Shown in pieces: positions 9,412 to 18,954 of a DNA stretch of 64,000 nucleotides. Both the position numbers and the translations under genes were made by a program. The stretch's first letter is position 1. The number at the start of each line of letters is the position of its first letter. Under the pieces are notes generated by a model that was not told the origin of the DNA, did not search any database, and saw only the letters and a program-made list of their open reading frames with translations. The stretch comes from a bacterium (GTDB lineage Bacteria; Krumholzibacteriota; Krumholzibacteriia; LZORAL124-64-63), in the NCBI GenBank assembly GCA_016703265.1, contig JADJCK010000016.1:1-64000 (forward strand). The letters are read 5' to 3'.

Positions 9412-10179
9412 ATGAGCAACCCGATGAACCAGGTCCCCGCCGGCTCCGGAAGGCATCCGGTGGTGATGGTCGCCGTTGCGGCCAACCACCTCGCCGCGTC
9501 GTCCGCGTTCTACAGCCGGGTCTTCGGCTGGCAGATGATGCCGGCCTCGCCCGAGATCGTGGTCGCCCTGGCGCCGGCCGGGCCCTCGGTGTCGCTGCGC
9601 GCCGGCACGCCGGAGGGCTTTCCCGGCGTGGTGCCGTTCATCCGCGTCGACAGCGTTGCGGCCGCCCTCGAAGAAGTGACCGCCGCCGGCGGCGCCGTCG
9701 AGCGCGCACCCTGGACCATGCCCATGGCCGGGACGCTGGCGCGGTTCAAGGACAACTCCGGCACCATCTACGGGCTCATCGAGGCGCCGATCCCCGTGGG
9801 GATGCCCCGCATGGAAATGCCTTTCGGCAGCAATCCCCGGCCTCCGTTCGGTTCGGTGTGTTCGCTGGAGATGTACGCCGCCGACGGCGCGGCGGCCGCG
9901 ACGTTCTTCGGCCGCGTGTTCGGCTGGGGCGCGCTGGAGACCATGCCGCAGTACATGGCGTTCGACGCCGGCGCCGGTGTGCCCGGCGTCTTCCAGTCGC
10001 ACACGCCCGCCATGCCTGCGGTGGCCTACATCCATGTCGGCGATGCCGCCGCCAAGCTCGCGGAGATCGAATCCGCCGGCGGCCAGCGCCTCGGCGACGC
10101 CATGTCCGTTCCCGGCCTGGGGACATTCGGTTACTTCAAGGACGTGTGCGGCACAACCATGGGATTGATCGCACCGTAA
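9412..10179 (+). CDS. VOC family (glyoxalase/dioxygenase fold) protein, two domains
   Basis: This 255-residue protein contains two tandem vicinal-oxygen-chelate modules. The first (about 12-125) includes AASSAFYSRVFGWQM and RFKDNSGTIYGLIE. The second (about 145-255) includes AAAATFFGRVFGWGALE and YFKDVCGTTMGLIAP. Such small two-module proteins are often annotated as glyoxalase-like, but the substrate is not predictable here. The start at 9412 (MSNPMNQ) is preferred over the earlier in-frame ATG at 9364, whose 16-residue extension looks non-native; the ribosome site is weak (AGGG). It is followed 12 nt later by the SRPBCC gene, so they are probably co-transcribed. Confidence 0.8.
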   Translation: MSNPMNQVPAGSGRHPVVMVAVAANHLAASSAFYSRVFGWQMMPASPEIVVALAPAGPSVSLRAGTPEGFPGVVPFIRVDSVAAALEEVTAAGGAVERAPWTMPMAGTLARFKDNSGTIYGLIEAPIPVGMPRMEMPFGSNPRPPFGSVCSLEMYAADGAAAATFFGRVFGWGALETMPQYMAFDAGAGVPGVFQSHTPAMPAVAYIHVGDAAAKLAEIESAGGQRLGDAMSVPGLGTFGYFKDVCGTTMGLIAP

Positions 10180-10191
10180 CCGGGGGCCTCA

Positions 10192-10694
10192 TTGAAAGTC
10201 CTCAACATCCACGAACGGGGTTCGCCGCGCCTGCAAGCGCGGTCGGTTCGTTGATCGACTCGCTCGCTTCGGCCGACGACCGGCTCTGGCCTCACCGCTT
10301 GTGGCCACGCATGGCCTTCGATCGACCCCTGGGCGTCGGCGCCAGGGGCGGCCACGGGCCGATCCGCTACGTGGTCGAGTCCCATGAGCCGGGTGCGTCG
10401 GTGCGCTTCCGGTTCACGGGTCCGGCGGGGTTCGACGGGCACCACGGGTTCGAGGTCCTGGGCTCGGGAGGGCGGGAGGTTGTGTTGCGCCATGCCCTGC
10501 AGATGGAGACGAAAGGCGCTGCCGTGATGTCCTGGCCCATCATCTACCGTCCGCTCCACGATGCCCTGCTCGAGGACGCGATGGCCCAGGCGGCCACCTC
10601 GCTCGGGCTCAAACCCGAAGCCCGCGGCTGGTCGGGGTGGGTGAAGCTGCTTCGGTCGTTGCTGGCGGGAAAAAGAACGGCACGGCGATCATGA
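10192..10694 (+). CDS. SRPBCC family protein, apparent frameshift
   Basis: A TTG start at 10192, preceded by GGGGG, opens LKVLNIHERG, and this frame then stops. The rest of the protein (AVGSLIDSLASADDRLWPH, then GPIRYVVESHEPGASVRFRF, FDGHHGFEV and a C-terminal helix) lies in another frame. Adding one G to the G4 run at 10217-10220 joins them into a 167-residue protein with the START/SRPBCC pattern of a beta-sheet wrapped around a long C-terminal helix. The stop overlaps the tatD ATG by four bases (ATGA). The function is unknown; the fold is inferred from sequence pattern. The indel could be a sequencing error or a real mutation. Confidence 0.6.
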
Positions 10695-11542
10695 ACCTCG
10701 TCGACACCCACTGCCACCTGAACCACCCGCCGCTGAACCACGACACCGACGGTGTGCTCGCGCGCGCCGCCGCCGTCGGCGTCATGAAGGTGGTGGTGCC
10801 CGCCTACGACGCGCCCTGCTGGGCCGAACTGGCGCGGCTGGCCGTCCGTCCCGGCGTGGTCGTGGGGCTGGGGCTGCATCCCTGGCTGGCGCACGACCTG
10901 CCCACGCAGGTGGCGGCGCTCGAGGGCGCCACGGTGCCGCCGGCCGCCTTTCCCGGCAGTACCGCGGCCGAAGCGGCCCGCGCCGCGGCGCTCGACAGCC
11001 TGCTCGAGCACCTGGCCGGCCGTATCGGGCGGCAGAGGCCCGCGGCCATCGGCGAGATCGGCCTCGACACGAAGATCAGCTCCAGCGGCCTCGTCGAACA
11101 GATGCCCCTGCTCGAACGCCAGCTGGCCCTGGCGGCCGACTTCGACCTGCCGGTCATCCTGCACTGCCGCGGGGCCTTCGAGGAGATGCTCACGGCCGTC
11201 GGCCGTCATCGCGGCCGGCTGCGCGGCGTGGTGCATGCGTACTCGCGCGGGCCGGAACTGGCTGCCCGGTTCGTCGACGTGGGGCTGCACATCGCCCTTG
11301 GCGGCGCCGCCACGCACCCGCGGGCGCAGCAGGTGCGCCGTGCCGCGCGCACCATACCGCTCGACCGCCTGGTTCTGGAGACCGACGCGCCGGCCATCGG
11401 CCTCGAGAACGTGACGCCCGAGCAGACCGAACCGCGCCACGTGCACGAAGTCGCAGGCGCGGTGGCGCTGCTGCGAGGCCAGACCGTCGAATCGCTGGCG
11501 GCCGCCACTTCGGCCAACGCCGCGGCGCTGTTCAACCTGTAG
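10691..11542 (+). CDS. TatD family metal-dependent hydrolase (deoxyribonuclease-like)
   Basis: This is a 283-residue TIM-barrel amidohydrolase-type enzyme. Metal-binding signatures appear in order: DTHCHL at residues 5-10, GEIGLD in the middle, HCRG, HAYSRG and ETDAP near the C-terminus, as in TatD/YcfH. Members act as 3'-5' DNA exonucleases or on D-aminoacyl substrates. It starts at the ATG at 10691, which overlaps the preceding stop (ATGA), so it is translationally coupled to the SRPBCC gene. The three genes from 9412 form a short operon. Confidence 0.87.
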   Translation: MNLVDTHCHLNHPPLNHDTDGVLARAAAVGVMKVVVPAYDAPCWAELARLAVRPGVVVGLGLHPWLAHDLPTQVAALEGATVPPAAFPGSTAAEAARAAALDSLLEHLAGRIGRQRPAAIGEIGLDTKISSSGLVEQMPLLERQLALAADFDLPVILHCRGAFEEMLTAVGRHRGRLRGVVHAYSRGPELAARFVDVGLHIALGGAATHPRAQQVRRAARTIPLDRLVLETDAPAIGLENVTPEQTEPRHVHEVAGAVALLRGQTVESLAAATSANAAALFNL

Positions 11543-11661
11543 TTCCCCGCCTGCCCCGCATCGAATAATCCTGTGCCCGCCCGGTTACTTGCCGGTACAA
11601 TGTCATTTGCCTTCCCGGCGCGCGACGGCGCCGCCCGACTGCCCTGCCGCAAGGAGTGTCC

Positions 11662-12687
11662 ATGACGGGGAACGACGATTTCCAGAACGCCTTCCGGCCC
11701 CAGGCGCCGCGGGTCCAGGTACCCAACTTCCGCTTCCCGAAGCCCAGGCCGCGCCTGGTGGCGAACCTGCTGGTCGTGGTCGTGGCGTTGGCGGTCATGC
11801 TCTCGGGCTTCTACACCGTCGATCCGGAAGAGGCCGGACTGGTGCTGCGCTTCGGCAAGTATGATCGGGTCACGGAGCCGGGCCTGCACTTCAAGATGCC
11901 GCTGGGCATCGAGCGCGTGCGCAAGGTGCCCATCCAGCGCCAGCTCAAGGAGGAGTTCGGGTTCCGCACCGTGCGGGCCGGCATCCATACGGAGTACTCG
12001 ACGAAGTCGTTCATCGAGGAATCGAGCATGCTCACCGGCGACCTCAACGCGGCGCTGGTCGAGTGGGTGGTGCAGTACCGCATCGTCGACCCCTACAAGT
12101 TCCTGTTCGAGGTGCGCAACGTCCAGGAGACGTTCCGCGACATGAGCGAGGCGGTCATGCGCCGCGTGGTGGGCGACCGCACCGTCAACGAGGTGCTCAC
12201 CATCGGGCGTGCCGAAGTGGCGGCACAGGTGCAGGTCGAACTGCAGGAAATGTGCAACCAGTACCAGACGGGCATCAGCGTCGACCAGGTCGTGCTGCAG
12301 GACATCAACCCGCCCGACCCGGTGAAGCCGTCCTTCAACGCGGTCAACGAGGCGCAGCAGGAACGGGAGAAGCTGATCAACCAGGCGCAGTCCGAATACA
12401 ATCGCGAGATCCCGAAGGCCAGTGGCGAGGCCCAGCAGACGATCCAGGAGGCCGAGGGCTACGCGCTCAACCGCGTGAATCGTGCCGAGGGCGATGCCGC
12501 CGCCTTCAACGCCATCTACGAAGCCTATCGCAAGGCGCCGGAGGTGACGCGGCAACGCATCTACCTCGAGACGATGGCGCAGGTGCTGCCGCAGGTGCGC
12601 AGCAAGGTGATCGTCGACGACGATCTGCGCGGCGTGCTGCCGCTGCTGAACCTCGATGCCAAGGCCGCCGGCCGGGGAGGTCGCTGA
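11662..12687 (+). CDS. hflK: HflK, SPFH-domain membrane protein
   Basis: This 341-residue protein has a short cytoplasmic N-tail, one membrane helix (about 35-55), an SPFH/band-7 domain beginning YTVDPEEAGLVLRFGKYDRV, and a coiled-coil C-terminal region rich in Glu, Gln and Ala. HflK pairs with HflC to form a membrane cage around the FtsH protease and modulates it. The strong site AAGGAG (11651-11656) fixes the ATG at 11662. hflC follows one base after the stop. Confidence 0.92.
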   Translation: MTGNDDFQNAFRPQAPRVQVPNFRFPKPRPRLVANLLVVVVALAVMLSGFYTVDPEEAGLVLRFGKYDRVTEPGLHFKMPLGIERVRKVPIQRQLKEEFGFRTVRAGIHTEYSTKSFIEESSMLTGDLNAALVEWVVQYRIVDPYKFLFEVRNVQETFRDMSEAVMRRVVGDRTVNEVLTIGRAEVAAQVQVELQEMCNQYQTGISVDQVVLQDINPPDPVKPSFNAVNEAQQEREKLINQAQSEYNREIPKASGEAQQTIQEAEGYALNRVNRAEGDAAAFNAIYEAYRKAPEVTRQRIYLETMAQVLPQVRSKVIVDDDLRGVLPLLNLDAKAAGRGGR

Positions 12688-12688
12688 C

Positions 12689-13624
12689 ATGAAGAAGCTG
12701 ATCCTCGTGCTGGTCGCGGTGGCCGTGCTGGTCCTGGCGATGTCGGCCTATGTGGTGCAGGAGCCCGAGCAGGTCATCCTGACCCAGTTCGGCAAGCCGG
12801 TGGGCCCGCCCATCAGTTCGCCCGGGCTCAAGTTCAAGACGCCGTTCATCCAGAAGGTGCACCGGTTCGAGAAGCGCTACCTGGAATGGGACGGCGAACC
12901 CAACCAGTTGCCGACGCGCGACAAGCGGTTCATCTGGGTGAATACGTACGCGCGCTGGCGCATCACCGATCCGCTGCTGTTCTTCCAGCGCCTGCACAAC
13001 GAGCGCGGCGCCCAGACGCGGCTCGACGACATCCTCGACGGTGAGACGCGCAACGCCATCGCCAAGTACGACCTGGTGCAGCTGGTGCGCACCTCGAACC
13101 GGGCCGCCGTGCTCACCGAGACCCAGGCCAGCGACGAGTCCGCGTTGACCCAGATCGCCGAGGGCCGCAATGACATCCGCCTGGAGATCCTGGCCAACGC
13201 GCGGGCGCGGACGACCGACCTGGGCCTGGAGATCCTGGACATCGAGTTCAAGCGCGTCAACTACGTGGACGAGGTGCAGCGTAAGGTCTACGAGCGCATG
13301 ATTGCCGAGCGCGAACGCGTGGCCGACCGCTTCCGCAGTGAAGGCCAGGGCGAGGCGTTCCGCATCCGCGGCGAGAAGGACCGCGAGCTGTTGCGCATCA
13401 GCTCGGAGGCTTACCGCCAGGCGCAGGAGATCAAGGGCGCGGCCGACGCCAAGGCCACGGCGGTGTATGCCTCGGCCTACAACCGCTCGGCCGACTCGCG
13501 GTCGTTCTACGAGTTCCTCAAGACGATGCAGGCCTACACCACGACGATGGACAGCACCAGCTCGCTGGTGCTCTCGACCGACGCCGACTTCTACCGCTTC
13601 CTGAAATCGGGGAGCGGCAAGTGA
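12689..13624 (+). CDS. hflC: HflC, SPFH-domain membrane protein
   Basis: This 311-residue partner of HflK has an N-terminal membrane helix (residues 3-22), an SPFH domain starting YVVQEPEQVILTQFGKPVG, the conserved RIKRVNY-like segment (here EFKRVNYVDEVQRKVYERM), and an Ala/Glu-rich coiled coil with RSFYEFLKTMQAY near the end. A GGGGAGG site lies inside the end of hflK. Its stop overlaps the GTG start of the TraB gene by four bases, so the three form an operon concerned with envelope quality control. Confidence 0.93.
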   Translation: MKKLILVLVAVAVLVLAMSAYVVQEPEQVILTQFGKPVGPPISSPGLKFKTPFIQKVHRFEKRYLEWDGEPNQLPTRDKRFIWVNTYARWRITDPLLFFQRLHNERGAQTRLDDILDGETRNAIAKYDLVQLVRTSNRAAVLTETQASDESALTQIAEGRNDIRLEILANARARTTDLGLEILDIEFKRVNYVDEVQRKVYERMIAERERVADRFRSEGQGEAFRIRGEKDRELLRISSEAYRQAQEIKGAADAKATAVYASAYNRSADSRSFYEFLKTMQAYTTTMDSTSSLVLSTDADFYRFLKSGSGK

Positions 13625-14541
13625 GCGGCGCGGGCGGCCCGATACTCCGACACCGGTCCGTCCGGCGCCTGGTCCCGGCGCTGGCGGCGCTGGCCCTGCT
13701 GGCGCCGCCGGCCCGGGGCGCCCCGCTGTTCCTCTGGGAGGCCAGCGGTCCCGGCGCCAAGGTCACCATGGTCGGCTCGATCCACGTCGGGCGGCCCGAC
13801 TTCTTCCCGTTGCCGGCGCCCATCGAACAGGCCTTCGCCGCGGCGCCGGTGCTGGCCGTCGAGCTGGATCCGGTGTCGCCGGCGAACCAGGCGGCCATCG
13901 CGCGGCTGATGCTCGAACGCGGCACGCTGCCCGACTCGCTGACCCTGCGCGACCGCCTGACGCCCGCCAACTGGGCCGGGCTCGAGGCCCTGGCCGCAGA
14001 GATGGAATTGCCCATGTCGGTGCTTGAGCGGATGCAGCCGGGCCTGGTTTCCATGATGGTCATCATGCAGGCCTACGGCCGGCAGGGCTTCGACCCGGGG
14101 CTGGGCATCGACATGCACTTCCTGGAGGCGGCGCGGGCACAGGGCAAGGCCGTGCGTGAACTCGAGGAGGTCGAGGCGCAGATGGCCCTGTTCCTGGACG
14201 TCGACGACGAGTTGGACGACATCCTCGTGGAGAACATGCTGGCGGAGATCGACTCCCTGGACACGCTCACCTCGCGCATGGTCACCGCCTGGCAGGACGG
14301 CGACGCGGCGGCCATGGACGAGCTTATGCAGGACCAGGCGGGCGACGACCCGCGCATGGTGGCCTATTACCGCCGCCTGCTCGACGATCGCAACGTCACG
14401 ATGGCCGACAGCCTCGACTCCTGGCTGCGCGGCGACGAGGATGTCTTCGTGGTCGTCGGCGCCGGCCATTTCGCCGGCCAGCGCGGCCTGCCGAGCCTGC
14501 TGCGCGAGCGCGGCTGGGCGGTCACGCAGATCGGGGAGTAG
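13621..14541 (+). CDS. TraB/GumN family secreted protein
   Basis: This 306-residue protein has an Arg-containing n-region and a hydrophobic segment (about 17-33, ending in PPARGAP), followed by LFLWEASGPGAKVTMVGSIHVG. Two GH-type motifs, GSIHVG and GAGHFAG, mark the TraB/GumN (Tiki-related) fold, whose His and Glu residues form a putative metalloprotease site. It uses a GTG start at 13621 overlapping the hflC stop (GTGA). Its position after hflKC suggests a role in envelope homeostasis, which is inference. A strong hairpin follows. Confidence 0.82.
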   Translation: MSGAGGPILRHRSVRRLVPALAALALLAPPARGAPLFLWEASGPGAKVTMVGSIHVGRPDFFPLPAPIEQAFAAAPVLAVELDPVSPANQAAIARLMLERGTLPDSLTLRDRLTPANWAGLEALAAEMELPMSVLERMQPGLVSMMVIMQAYGRQGFDPGLGIDMHFLEAARAQGKAVRELEEVEAQMALFLDVDDELDDILVENMLAEIDSLDTLTSRMVTAWQDGDAAAMDELMQDQAGDDPRMVAYYRRLLDDRNVTMADSLDSWLRGDEDVFVVVGAGHFAGQRGLPSLLRERGWAVTQIGE

Positions 14542-14560
14542 GGACGCTGCCGCGAAGGAA

Positions 14561-14591
14561 AAGGCCGCGCCCCGAACCGGGGCGCGGCCTT
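14561..14591. terminator. Bidirectional terminator between TraB gene and LuxR regulator
   Basis: AAGGCCGCGCCCC and GGGGCGCGGCCTT form a perfect 13-bp stem with a 5-nt loop between two convergent genes. On the minus strand the stem is followed by TTCCTT, on the plus strand by a weaker T run. Confidence 0.8.
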
Positions 14592-14614
14592 GCGATTTCA
14601 CCAGGGCGGCCAGC

Positions 14615-15280
14615 CTACGGCGGGATCCCCGACTGCCGCAGCCACTCGTACGCAGCCTGGAAGATGTCGGTGCTGGTGCGCAGCCCCAGCTTCTTCTGGA
14701 TGTGCGAGCGGTGCACCTCGACGGTGCGCGGGCTGATCTGCATGATCTCGGCGATTTCGGCGATCTCCTTGCCCTGGCCCGTCAGCTGGAACAGCTCCAG
14801 CTCGCGGTTGCTGAGCACCTCGACCGGCGAGGCGACGCCCGGCGCGCGGCCGGTGCCCAGCTGCTCGACAGCCGACTGCGTCATCTTCTCGCTCAGGTAC
14901 GTGCCGCCCTCGAGCACGCAACGGATCGCGTCGCGGATGCGCTCGGTGCCGGCCTGCTTCATGATGTAGCCCTTGGCCCCGGCCTTCAGGCAGCGCACCG
15001 CATAGGTGTACTCGTCGTGCATCGACACGGCCAGGGTCAGGATATGCGGATAGCGGGCCTGCAGTTCCTTGAGCAGGGTCAGCCCGCTGCTGTTCTTCAG
15101 CGTGATGTCGACCAGCACCAGGTCGGGCTGCTCGCTCTCGATGAGCTCCAGCGCCTGTTCCTGGTTCTCGGCCTCGCCGCAGACCTCGAGATCCGACTCC
15201 AGCTGCAGGATGGCGCGAATGCCGGAACGGACCAGCGGATGGTCATCGACGATCAGCAATCTGTAGGTCTGGTTCTGCAT
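14615..15280 (-). CDS. NarL/LuxR-type two-component response regulator
   Basis: This 221-residue protein has a receiver domain at residues 6-120: acidic pair IVDDHP, phospho-acceptor in LVLVDITL, Thr/Ser in LTLAVSMHD and Lys in GAKGYIMKQ. A LuxR helix-turn-helix follows at about 155-215 (VLSNRELELFQL, then EIAEIMQISPRTVEVHRSHIQKKL). No histidine kinase is adjacent, so the input is unknown. The ATG at 15280 is used; a GTG five codons earlier (15294) with GGGGGA upstream is an alternative. The 160-nt 5' region contains a TTCCT/AGGAA inverted repeat that could be a regulatory site. Confidence 0.9.
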   Translation of the reverse strand: MQNQTYRLLIVDDHPLVRSGIRAILQLESDLEVCGEAENQEQALELIESEQPDLVLVDITLKNSSGLTLLKELQARYPHILTLAVSMHDEYTYAVRCLKAGAKGYIMKQAGTERIRDAIRCVLEGGTYLSEKMTQSAVEQLGTGRAPGVASPVEVLSNRELELFQLTGQGKEIAEIAEIMQISPRTVEVHRSHIQKKLGLRTSTDIFQAAYEWLRQSGIPP

Positions 15281-15442
15281 GGCGGCTTGTGCCACTTTCG
15301 TCCCCCGGACATCAGCTGACAACAGCCTGGGCGGGCGATCGGGCACCCGGGCTGCTGAGACAGTATTCTCCCCCGATCGCCGACATCTTAACAGCATTTG
15401 TTCCTGAGGAAAACTGCTAAGCGGCCATAATCCGGCAAATTA

Positions 15443-16075
15443 TCAAAATCGGGGATCAATTAGCAGAATATGCAGCTTTCCGTATAGGTCGGCTGTCAAA
15501 CTACTCGCGCTATAAGGAGAACCGGCAGCCGCCAGCGAGGTTACGAAATCCCCATGCACCCGCCCGGCCCGGTACTCCGGCTCCCGCGGGGGATGCTGCA
15601 GGTAGCGGTCCAGCAGCGCCAGGTCGGGCGCCACCAGGAGCGTCGTCGTGTAGTGCGCCAGGCCCCGTTCGCGGCGCAGGCACGAGCCGCCCAGCTTGCG
15701 GTCGCCCAGCGCCAGGTCCGAGACGCCGCGCTGCACCACGCCGGGCACGCCGCAGGCCGCCAGGGCGGCGATCACCAGGTCCGAGGCCGCCTTGAACGCC
15801 ACCGGGATGCCGCCCAGCCCCGGCATCGGCAGCACCAGTGTCACGACGACGTTGCCCGGGTCGAGCACCACAGCGCCGCCGCCGCCGGGACGCCGGTACA
15901 CCGGCACGTGGTCGGCGTCGATGGCGTCCAGGTGCAGTTCACGTTCGGCGTCGCCGCCGCGCCCGAGCACCACCGCCACTTCCTGCGGCCGGTACACGCG
16001 GCAAAGCGCGCGCCCGGTGGCGCGCGCCTCGTCGACCAGGTCGTCCTCGACCTCGTAGGGCAATATCCGGGTCAC
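15443..16075 (-). CDS. lplA: Lipoate-protein ligase A family protein
   Basis: This 210-residue protein has the biotin/lipoate ligase fold: RRPGGGGAVVLDPGNVVVTL for lipoyl-AMP binding, and DLALGDRKLGGSCLRR with the conserved Lys. It lacks the small C-terminal accessory domain of full-length LplA. It is the last gene of the dehydrogenase operon; its GTG start at 16075 lies one base after the lpdA stop. It most likely attaches lipoate or octanoate to the lipoyl domain of the E2 encoded two genes upstream (inference from context). LipB-like octanoyltransferase activity cannot be excluded. Confidence 0.75.
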   Translation of the reverse strand: MTRILPYEVEDDLVDEARATGRALCRVYRPQEVAVVLGRGGDAERELHLDAIDADHVPVYRRPGGGGAVVLDPGNVVVTLVLPMPGLGGIPVAFKAASDLVIAALAACGVPGVVQRGVSDLALGDRKLGGSCLRRERGLAHYTTTLLVAPDLALLDRYLQHPPREPEYRAGRVHGDFVTSLAAAGSPYSASSLTADLYGKLHILLIDPRF

Positions 16076-16076
16076 C

Positions 16077-17516
16077 CTAGCGCACCTTGCGCGGCGGGTT
16101 GATGTGCACCGCCTCGCCGGCCGCAACCTCGGCCGCCTCCATGAAGGCCTCCGAGAGCGTCGGGTGCGGGTGGATGGTCACCATGATGTCCTCGAGCGTG
16201 GCGCCCATCTCGACCGCGAGCGTGCCTTCGGCGATCAGCTCGCTGGCCATGGGCCCGACCATGCCCACGCCGAGGATGAGCCCGGTTTCCGGTTCGGCGA
16301 TCACCTTCACCAGGCCGTCCGTGCGGCCCAGCGTGCGTGCGCGCCCGAGCGCCGAGAGCGGGAACCGCCCGATGTTCACCTTGATGCCCTGCTGCTCGGC
16401 CTCGCTCTCGGTCAGCCCGGTCCAGGCGACCTCCGGGTCGGTGAACACCACGGCGGGAATGGCGCGGTTGTCGAAGGCCGCCGTGCCGTGCGCGATGACC
16501 TCGGCCGCCACCTTGCCCTCGCGGCTGGCCTTGTGCGCCAGCATGGGGCCGGTGGCCACGTCGCCGATCGCGAAGATGTTCGGCTCGTCGGTGCGGCAGT
16601 CCGGGCCGGTGAGGATGAAGCCCTTGTCGTCGGTCTTCACGCGCGTGTTCTGCAGGCCGATGTCGTCGGAGTTCGGCCGCCGGCCGATGGCCACCAGCAC
16701 CTGCGCGTAGTGCTTGCGCGTCTTCGCCCCGGCGTGCTCGATCTCGACGTCGTATCCGCCGCCATCCTTGCCGCCGCCGGCAACCTCGACGATCGACAGC
16801 ACCTTCGAGTCGACCATGATCTCTTCCAGCCGCTCGGAGACCTGGCCCACCATCACGTCGACCAGGTCGAAGTCGGCGCCCATCAGCAGGCGCGGGAAGA
16901 ACTCGACCACCGAGACCTTCGAGCCCAGGCCCTGGTAGACCAGGCCCATCTCCAGCCCGATGTAGCCGCCGCCCACCACGAGCAGGCTTTCGGGCACGTA
17001 CGGCAGCTTCAGCGCATCGGCGCTCGACCATACCGACTGCACAATGCCCGCCGGCAGCCGGTTCAGGCTCGAACCGGTGGCGATGATGGCCTGCTTGAAG
17101 TCGACGCCGCTCACCTCGCCGCCTTCCAGCGCCAGCGAGGTGGACGAGGTGAACCGGGCGTGCCCGCGCAGCACCGTCACGCCGCGCCGCTTGAGCAGGC
17201 CGCGGATGCCGTCACTCAGGCCCTGCACGATGCCTGCGGTCCACTCGCGCAGCTTGTCCGTGTCGATCTGCACGTTGTCGAACGTGAGCCCGAACTCGGC
17301 GGCCCGCCGCGCCGTCTCGCGGATCTCCACCGTATGGATCAGCGCCTTGGAGGGAATGCACCCCTCGAGCAGGCAGGTGCCGCCGGGGCGCTCGCGGCTC
17401 TCGACCAGCAGCACGTTCTTGCCCAGGTCCGCCAGGCGCAGCGCCGCCACGTAGCCGCCGGGGCCGCTGCCGATGACGACGACCTCGGTCTCCTCGCGCA
17501 GGCTTCCCATCACCAT
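16077..17516 (-). CDS. lpdA: Dihydrolipoyl dehydrogenase (E3)
   Basis: This 479-residue FAD enzyme reoxidises the dihydrolipoyl group of E2 with NAD. It shows the FAD-binding GSGPGGYVAALRLADLG, the redox disulfide in GGTCLLEGCIPSKAL, an NAD-binding GGGYIGLEMG, FAIGDVATGPMLAHKA, and the C-terminal His-Glu pair in HPHPTLSE. It lies between E2 (19 nt upstream) and lplA (1 nt downstream), so it is dedicated to this complex. The start at 17516 has a second ATG two codons in; AAAGG lies about 8 nt upstream. Confidence 0.96.
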   Translation of the reverse strand: MVMGSLREETEVVVIGSGPGGYVAALRLADLGKNVLLVESRERPGGTCLLEGCIPSKALIHTVEIRETARRAAEFGLTFDNVQIDTDKLREWTAGIVQGLSDGIRGLLKRRGVTVLRGHARFTSSTSLALEGGEVSGVDFKQAIIATGSSLNRLPAGIVQSVWSSADALKLPYVPESLLVVGGGYIGLEMGLVYQGLGSKVSVVEFFPRLLMGADFDLVDVMVGQVSERLEEIMVDSKVLSIVEVAGGGKDGGGYDVEIEHAGAKTRKHYAQVLVAIGRRPNSDDIGLQNTRVKTDDKGFILTGPDCRTDEPNIFAIGDVATGPMLAHKASREGKVAAEVIAHGTAAFDNRAIPAVVFTDPEVAWTGLTESEAEQQGIKVNIGRFPLSALGRARTLGRTDGLVKVIAEPETGLILGVGMVGPMASELIAEGTLAVEMGATLEDIMVTIHPHPTLSEAFMEAAEVAAGEAVHINPPRKVR

Positions 17517-17535
17517 GTGCAGTGCCTTTCCCGGT

Positions 17536-18932
17536 TCACGTCTCGAGCAGCAGCAGGTTCGGGTCCGACAGCTGGCGCGCCAGCTCGCCCACGAAGCGGG
17601 CGGCGTCGGCGCCGTCGGCCACGCGATGGTCGAAGGCCAGCGTCAGGGGCAGGATCTTGCGGATGACGATCTGGCCGTCGCGCACCACCGGCTTCTCCTG
17701 CACGCGTCCCATGCCGAGGATGGCGACCTCGGGATAGTTGATCGTCGCCAGCAGCGCCGTGCCGCCGAGCGGCCCCACGTTCGTGATCGTGAACGTGCCG
17801 CCGCGCATCTCGTCGGGCGGCAGCGTGCCGGCCCGCGCGCGCGCGGCCTTGTCGGCGATCTGCTCGCTGATGTTGACGATGCTCCGCGTGTCCGTGCCGT
17901 GGATCACCGGCACCACCAGCCCGCGGCCCGTGTCCGCCGCGAAACCGATGTTGTAGTACTTCTTGTAGATGATCTCTTCCTTGAACGGGTCCAGGCTGGC
18001 ATTGAACGCCGGCGTGGCCCGCAGGCCCGCGGTCACGGCCTTGATGACGAAGGCCATCAGGGTCAGCTTGCCGCCGGCGGCGCCCTGCCGCCGTTCGCGC
18101 TCGCGCAGGCGGAAGTTCTCCAGTTCGGTCACGTCGGCGTCGTCCATGTGCGCCACGTGCGGCACCAGCGTCATGCTGGTGACCATCTTGCGCGCCACCT
18201 TGCGGCGGATCGAACGCAGCGCCTCGATCTGCACCGGGCCCTCGTGCCGGAAGTCGGGCAGCGGCTCCAGTTCCAGGAACGGGATGGTGGCCGAGGCGTG
18301 GGCCGCGAACTCGGCGAACGCCGTGTCGTCGCGCACCTCGCGGGCGGCCACATGCTCGGGCGGGGGCGGGGCGTGCTTTACCGGCGCCGCCGCGGGGGCC
18401 GGCGCCGCGCTGCCGCCGGCCGCAAAGCGGTGCACGTCCTCGGGCGTCACGCGCCCGGCAGGCCCGGTGGCCGGCACCTGGTTTATGTCCACCTTCAGCT
18501 CGCGGGCCAGGCGTCGCGTGGCAGGCGCCGCGGGCACCGGGCGCCGCGGGCCGGCGGCTGCAGGCGCGGCAACGGGGCAGGGGACTGGCCACCCACGGAT
18601 TGGCCACCCACTTGCGCCGGCGCAACTGCCGCCGCAGCCGGCGCGGCCGCCACGGGCTTCGCCGCGGCAGGCGCAACGGCCCCAGCCTTCGCCCCGGCGC
18701 CGTCGTCGATCACCACGACCACATCGCCCACGTTCACCGTGTCGCCCACCTTGCCGCGCAGCGAGGCGATGCGCCCTCCGCGCGGCGAGGGGATGGTGAC
18801 GGCGGCCTTGTCGGTCTCGACATCGACCAGCGGCGCGTCCTCGACGACGTCGCCGCCCTCGGTCACGTGCCACTTGAGGATCTCGCCCTCGGCGATGCCT
18901 TCACCCAGGTCGGGCAGCTTGAATTCGAACAA
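17536..18932 (-). CDS. pdhC: Dihydrolipoamide acyltransferase (E2), apparent frameshift
   Basis: It begins at a TTG codon (18932) after GGGAGG: LFEFKLPDLGEGIAEGEI. The lipoyl domain (1-75, lipoylated Lys in ETDKAAVTIP) is followed by an Ala/Pro linker, a peripheral subunit-binding domain (RRLARELKVDINQVPATGPAGRVTPEDV) and the catalytic acyltransferase core ending with HRVADGADAARF. The linker changes frame at the GGGG run 18574-18577; adding one base gives a 465-residue intact protein. The acyl group (acetyl or branched chain) is not certain, but E1alpha favours pyruvate. An alternative is that two proteins are really made. Confidence 0.85.
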
Positions 18933-18954
18933 GGCGGCCTCCCGTCGGTGCCGT

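Noticed and set aside
18610..18627. Fifth copy of the 18-bp palindrome
   Set aside because: It matches 17 of 18 bases (one mismatch near its right end) and lies in the E2 linker coding sequence, so it may be chance or codon-driven; not counted as a copy.
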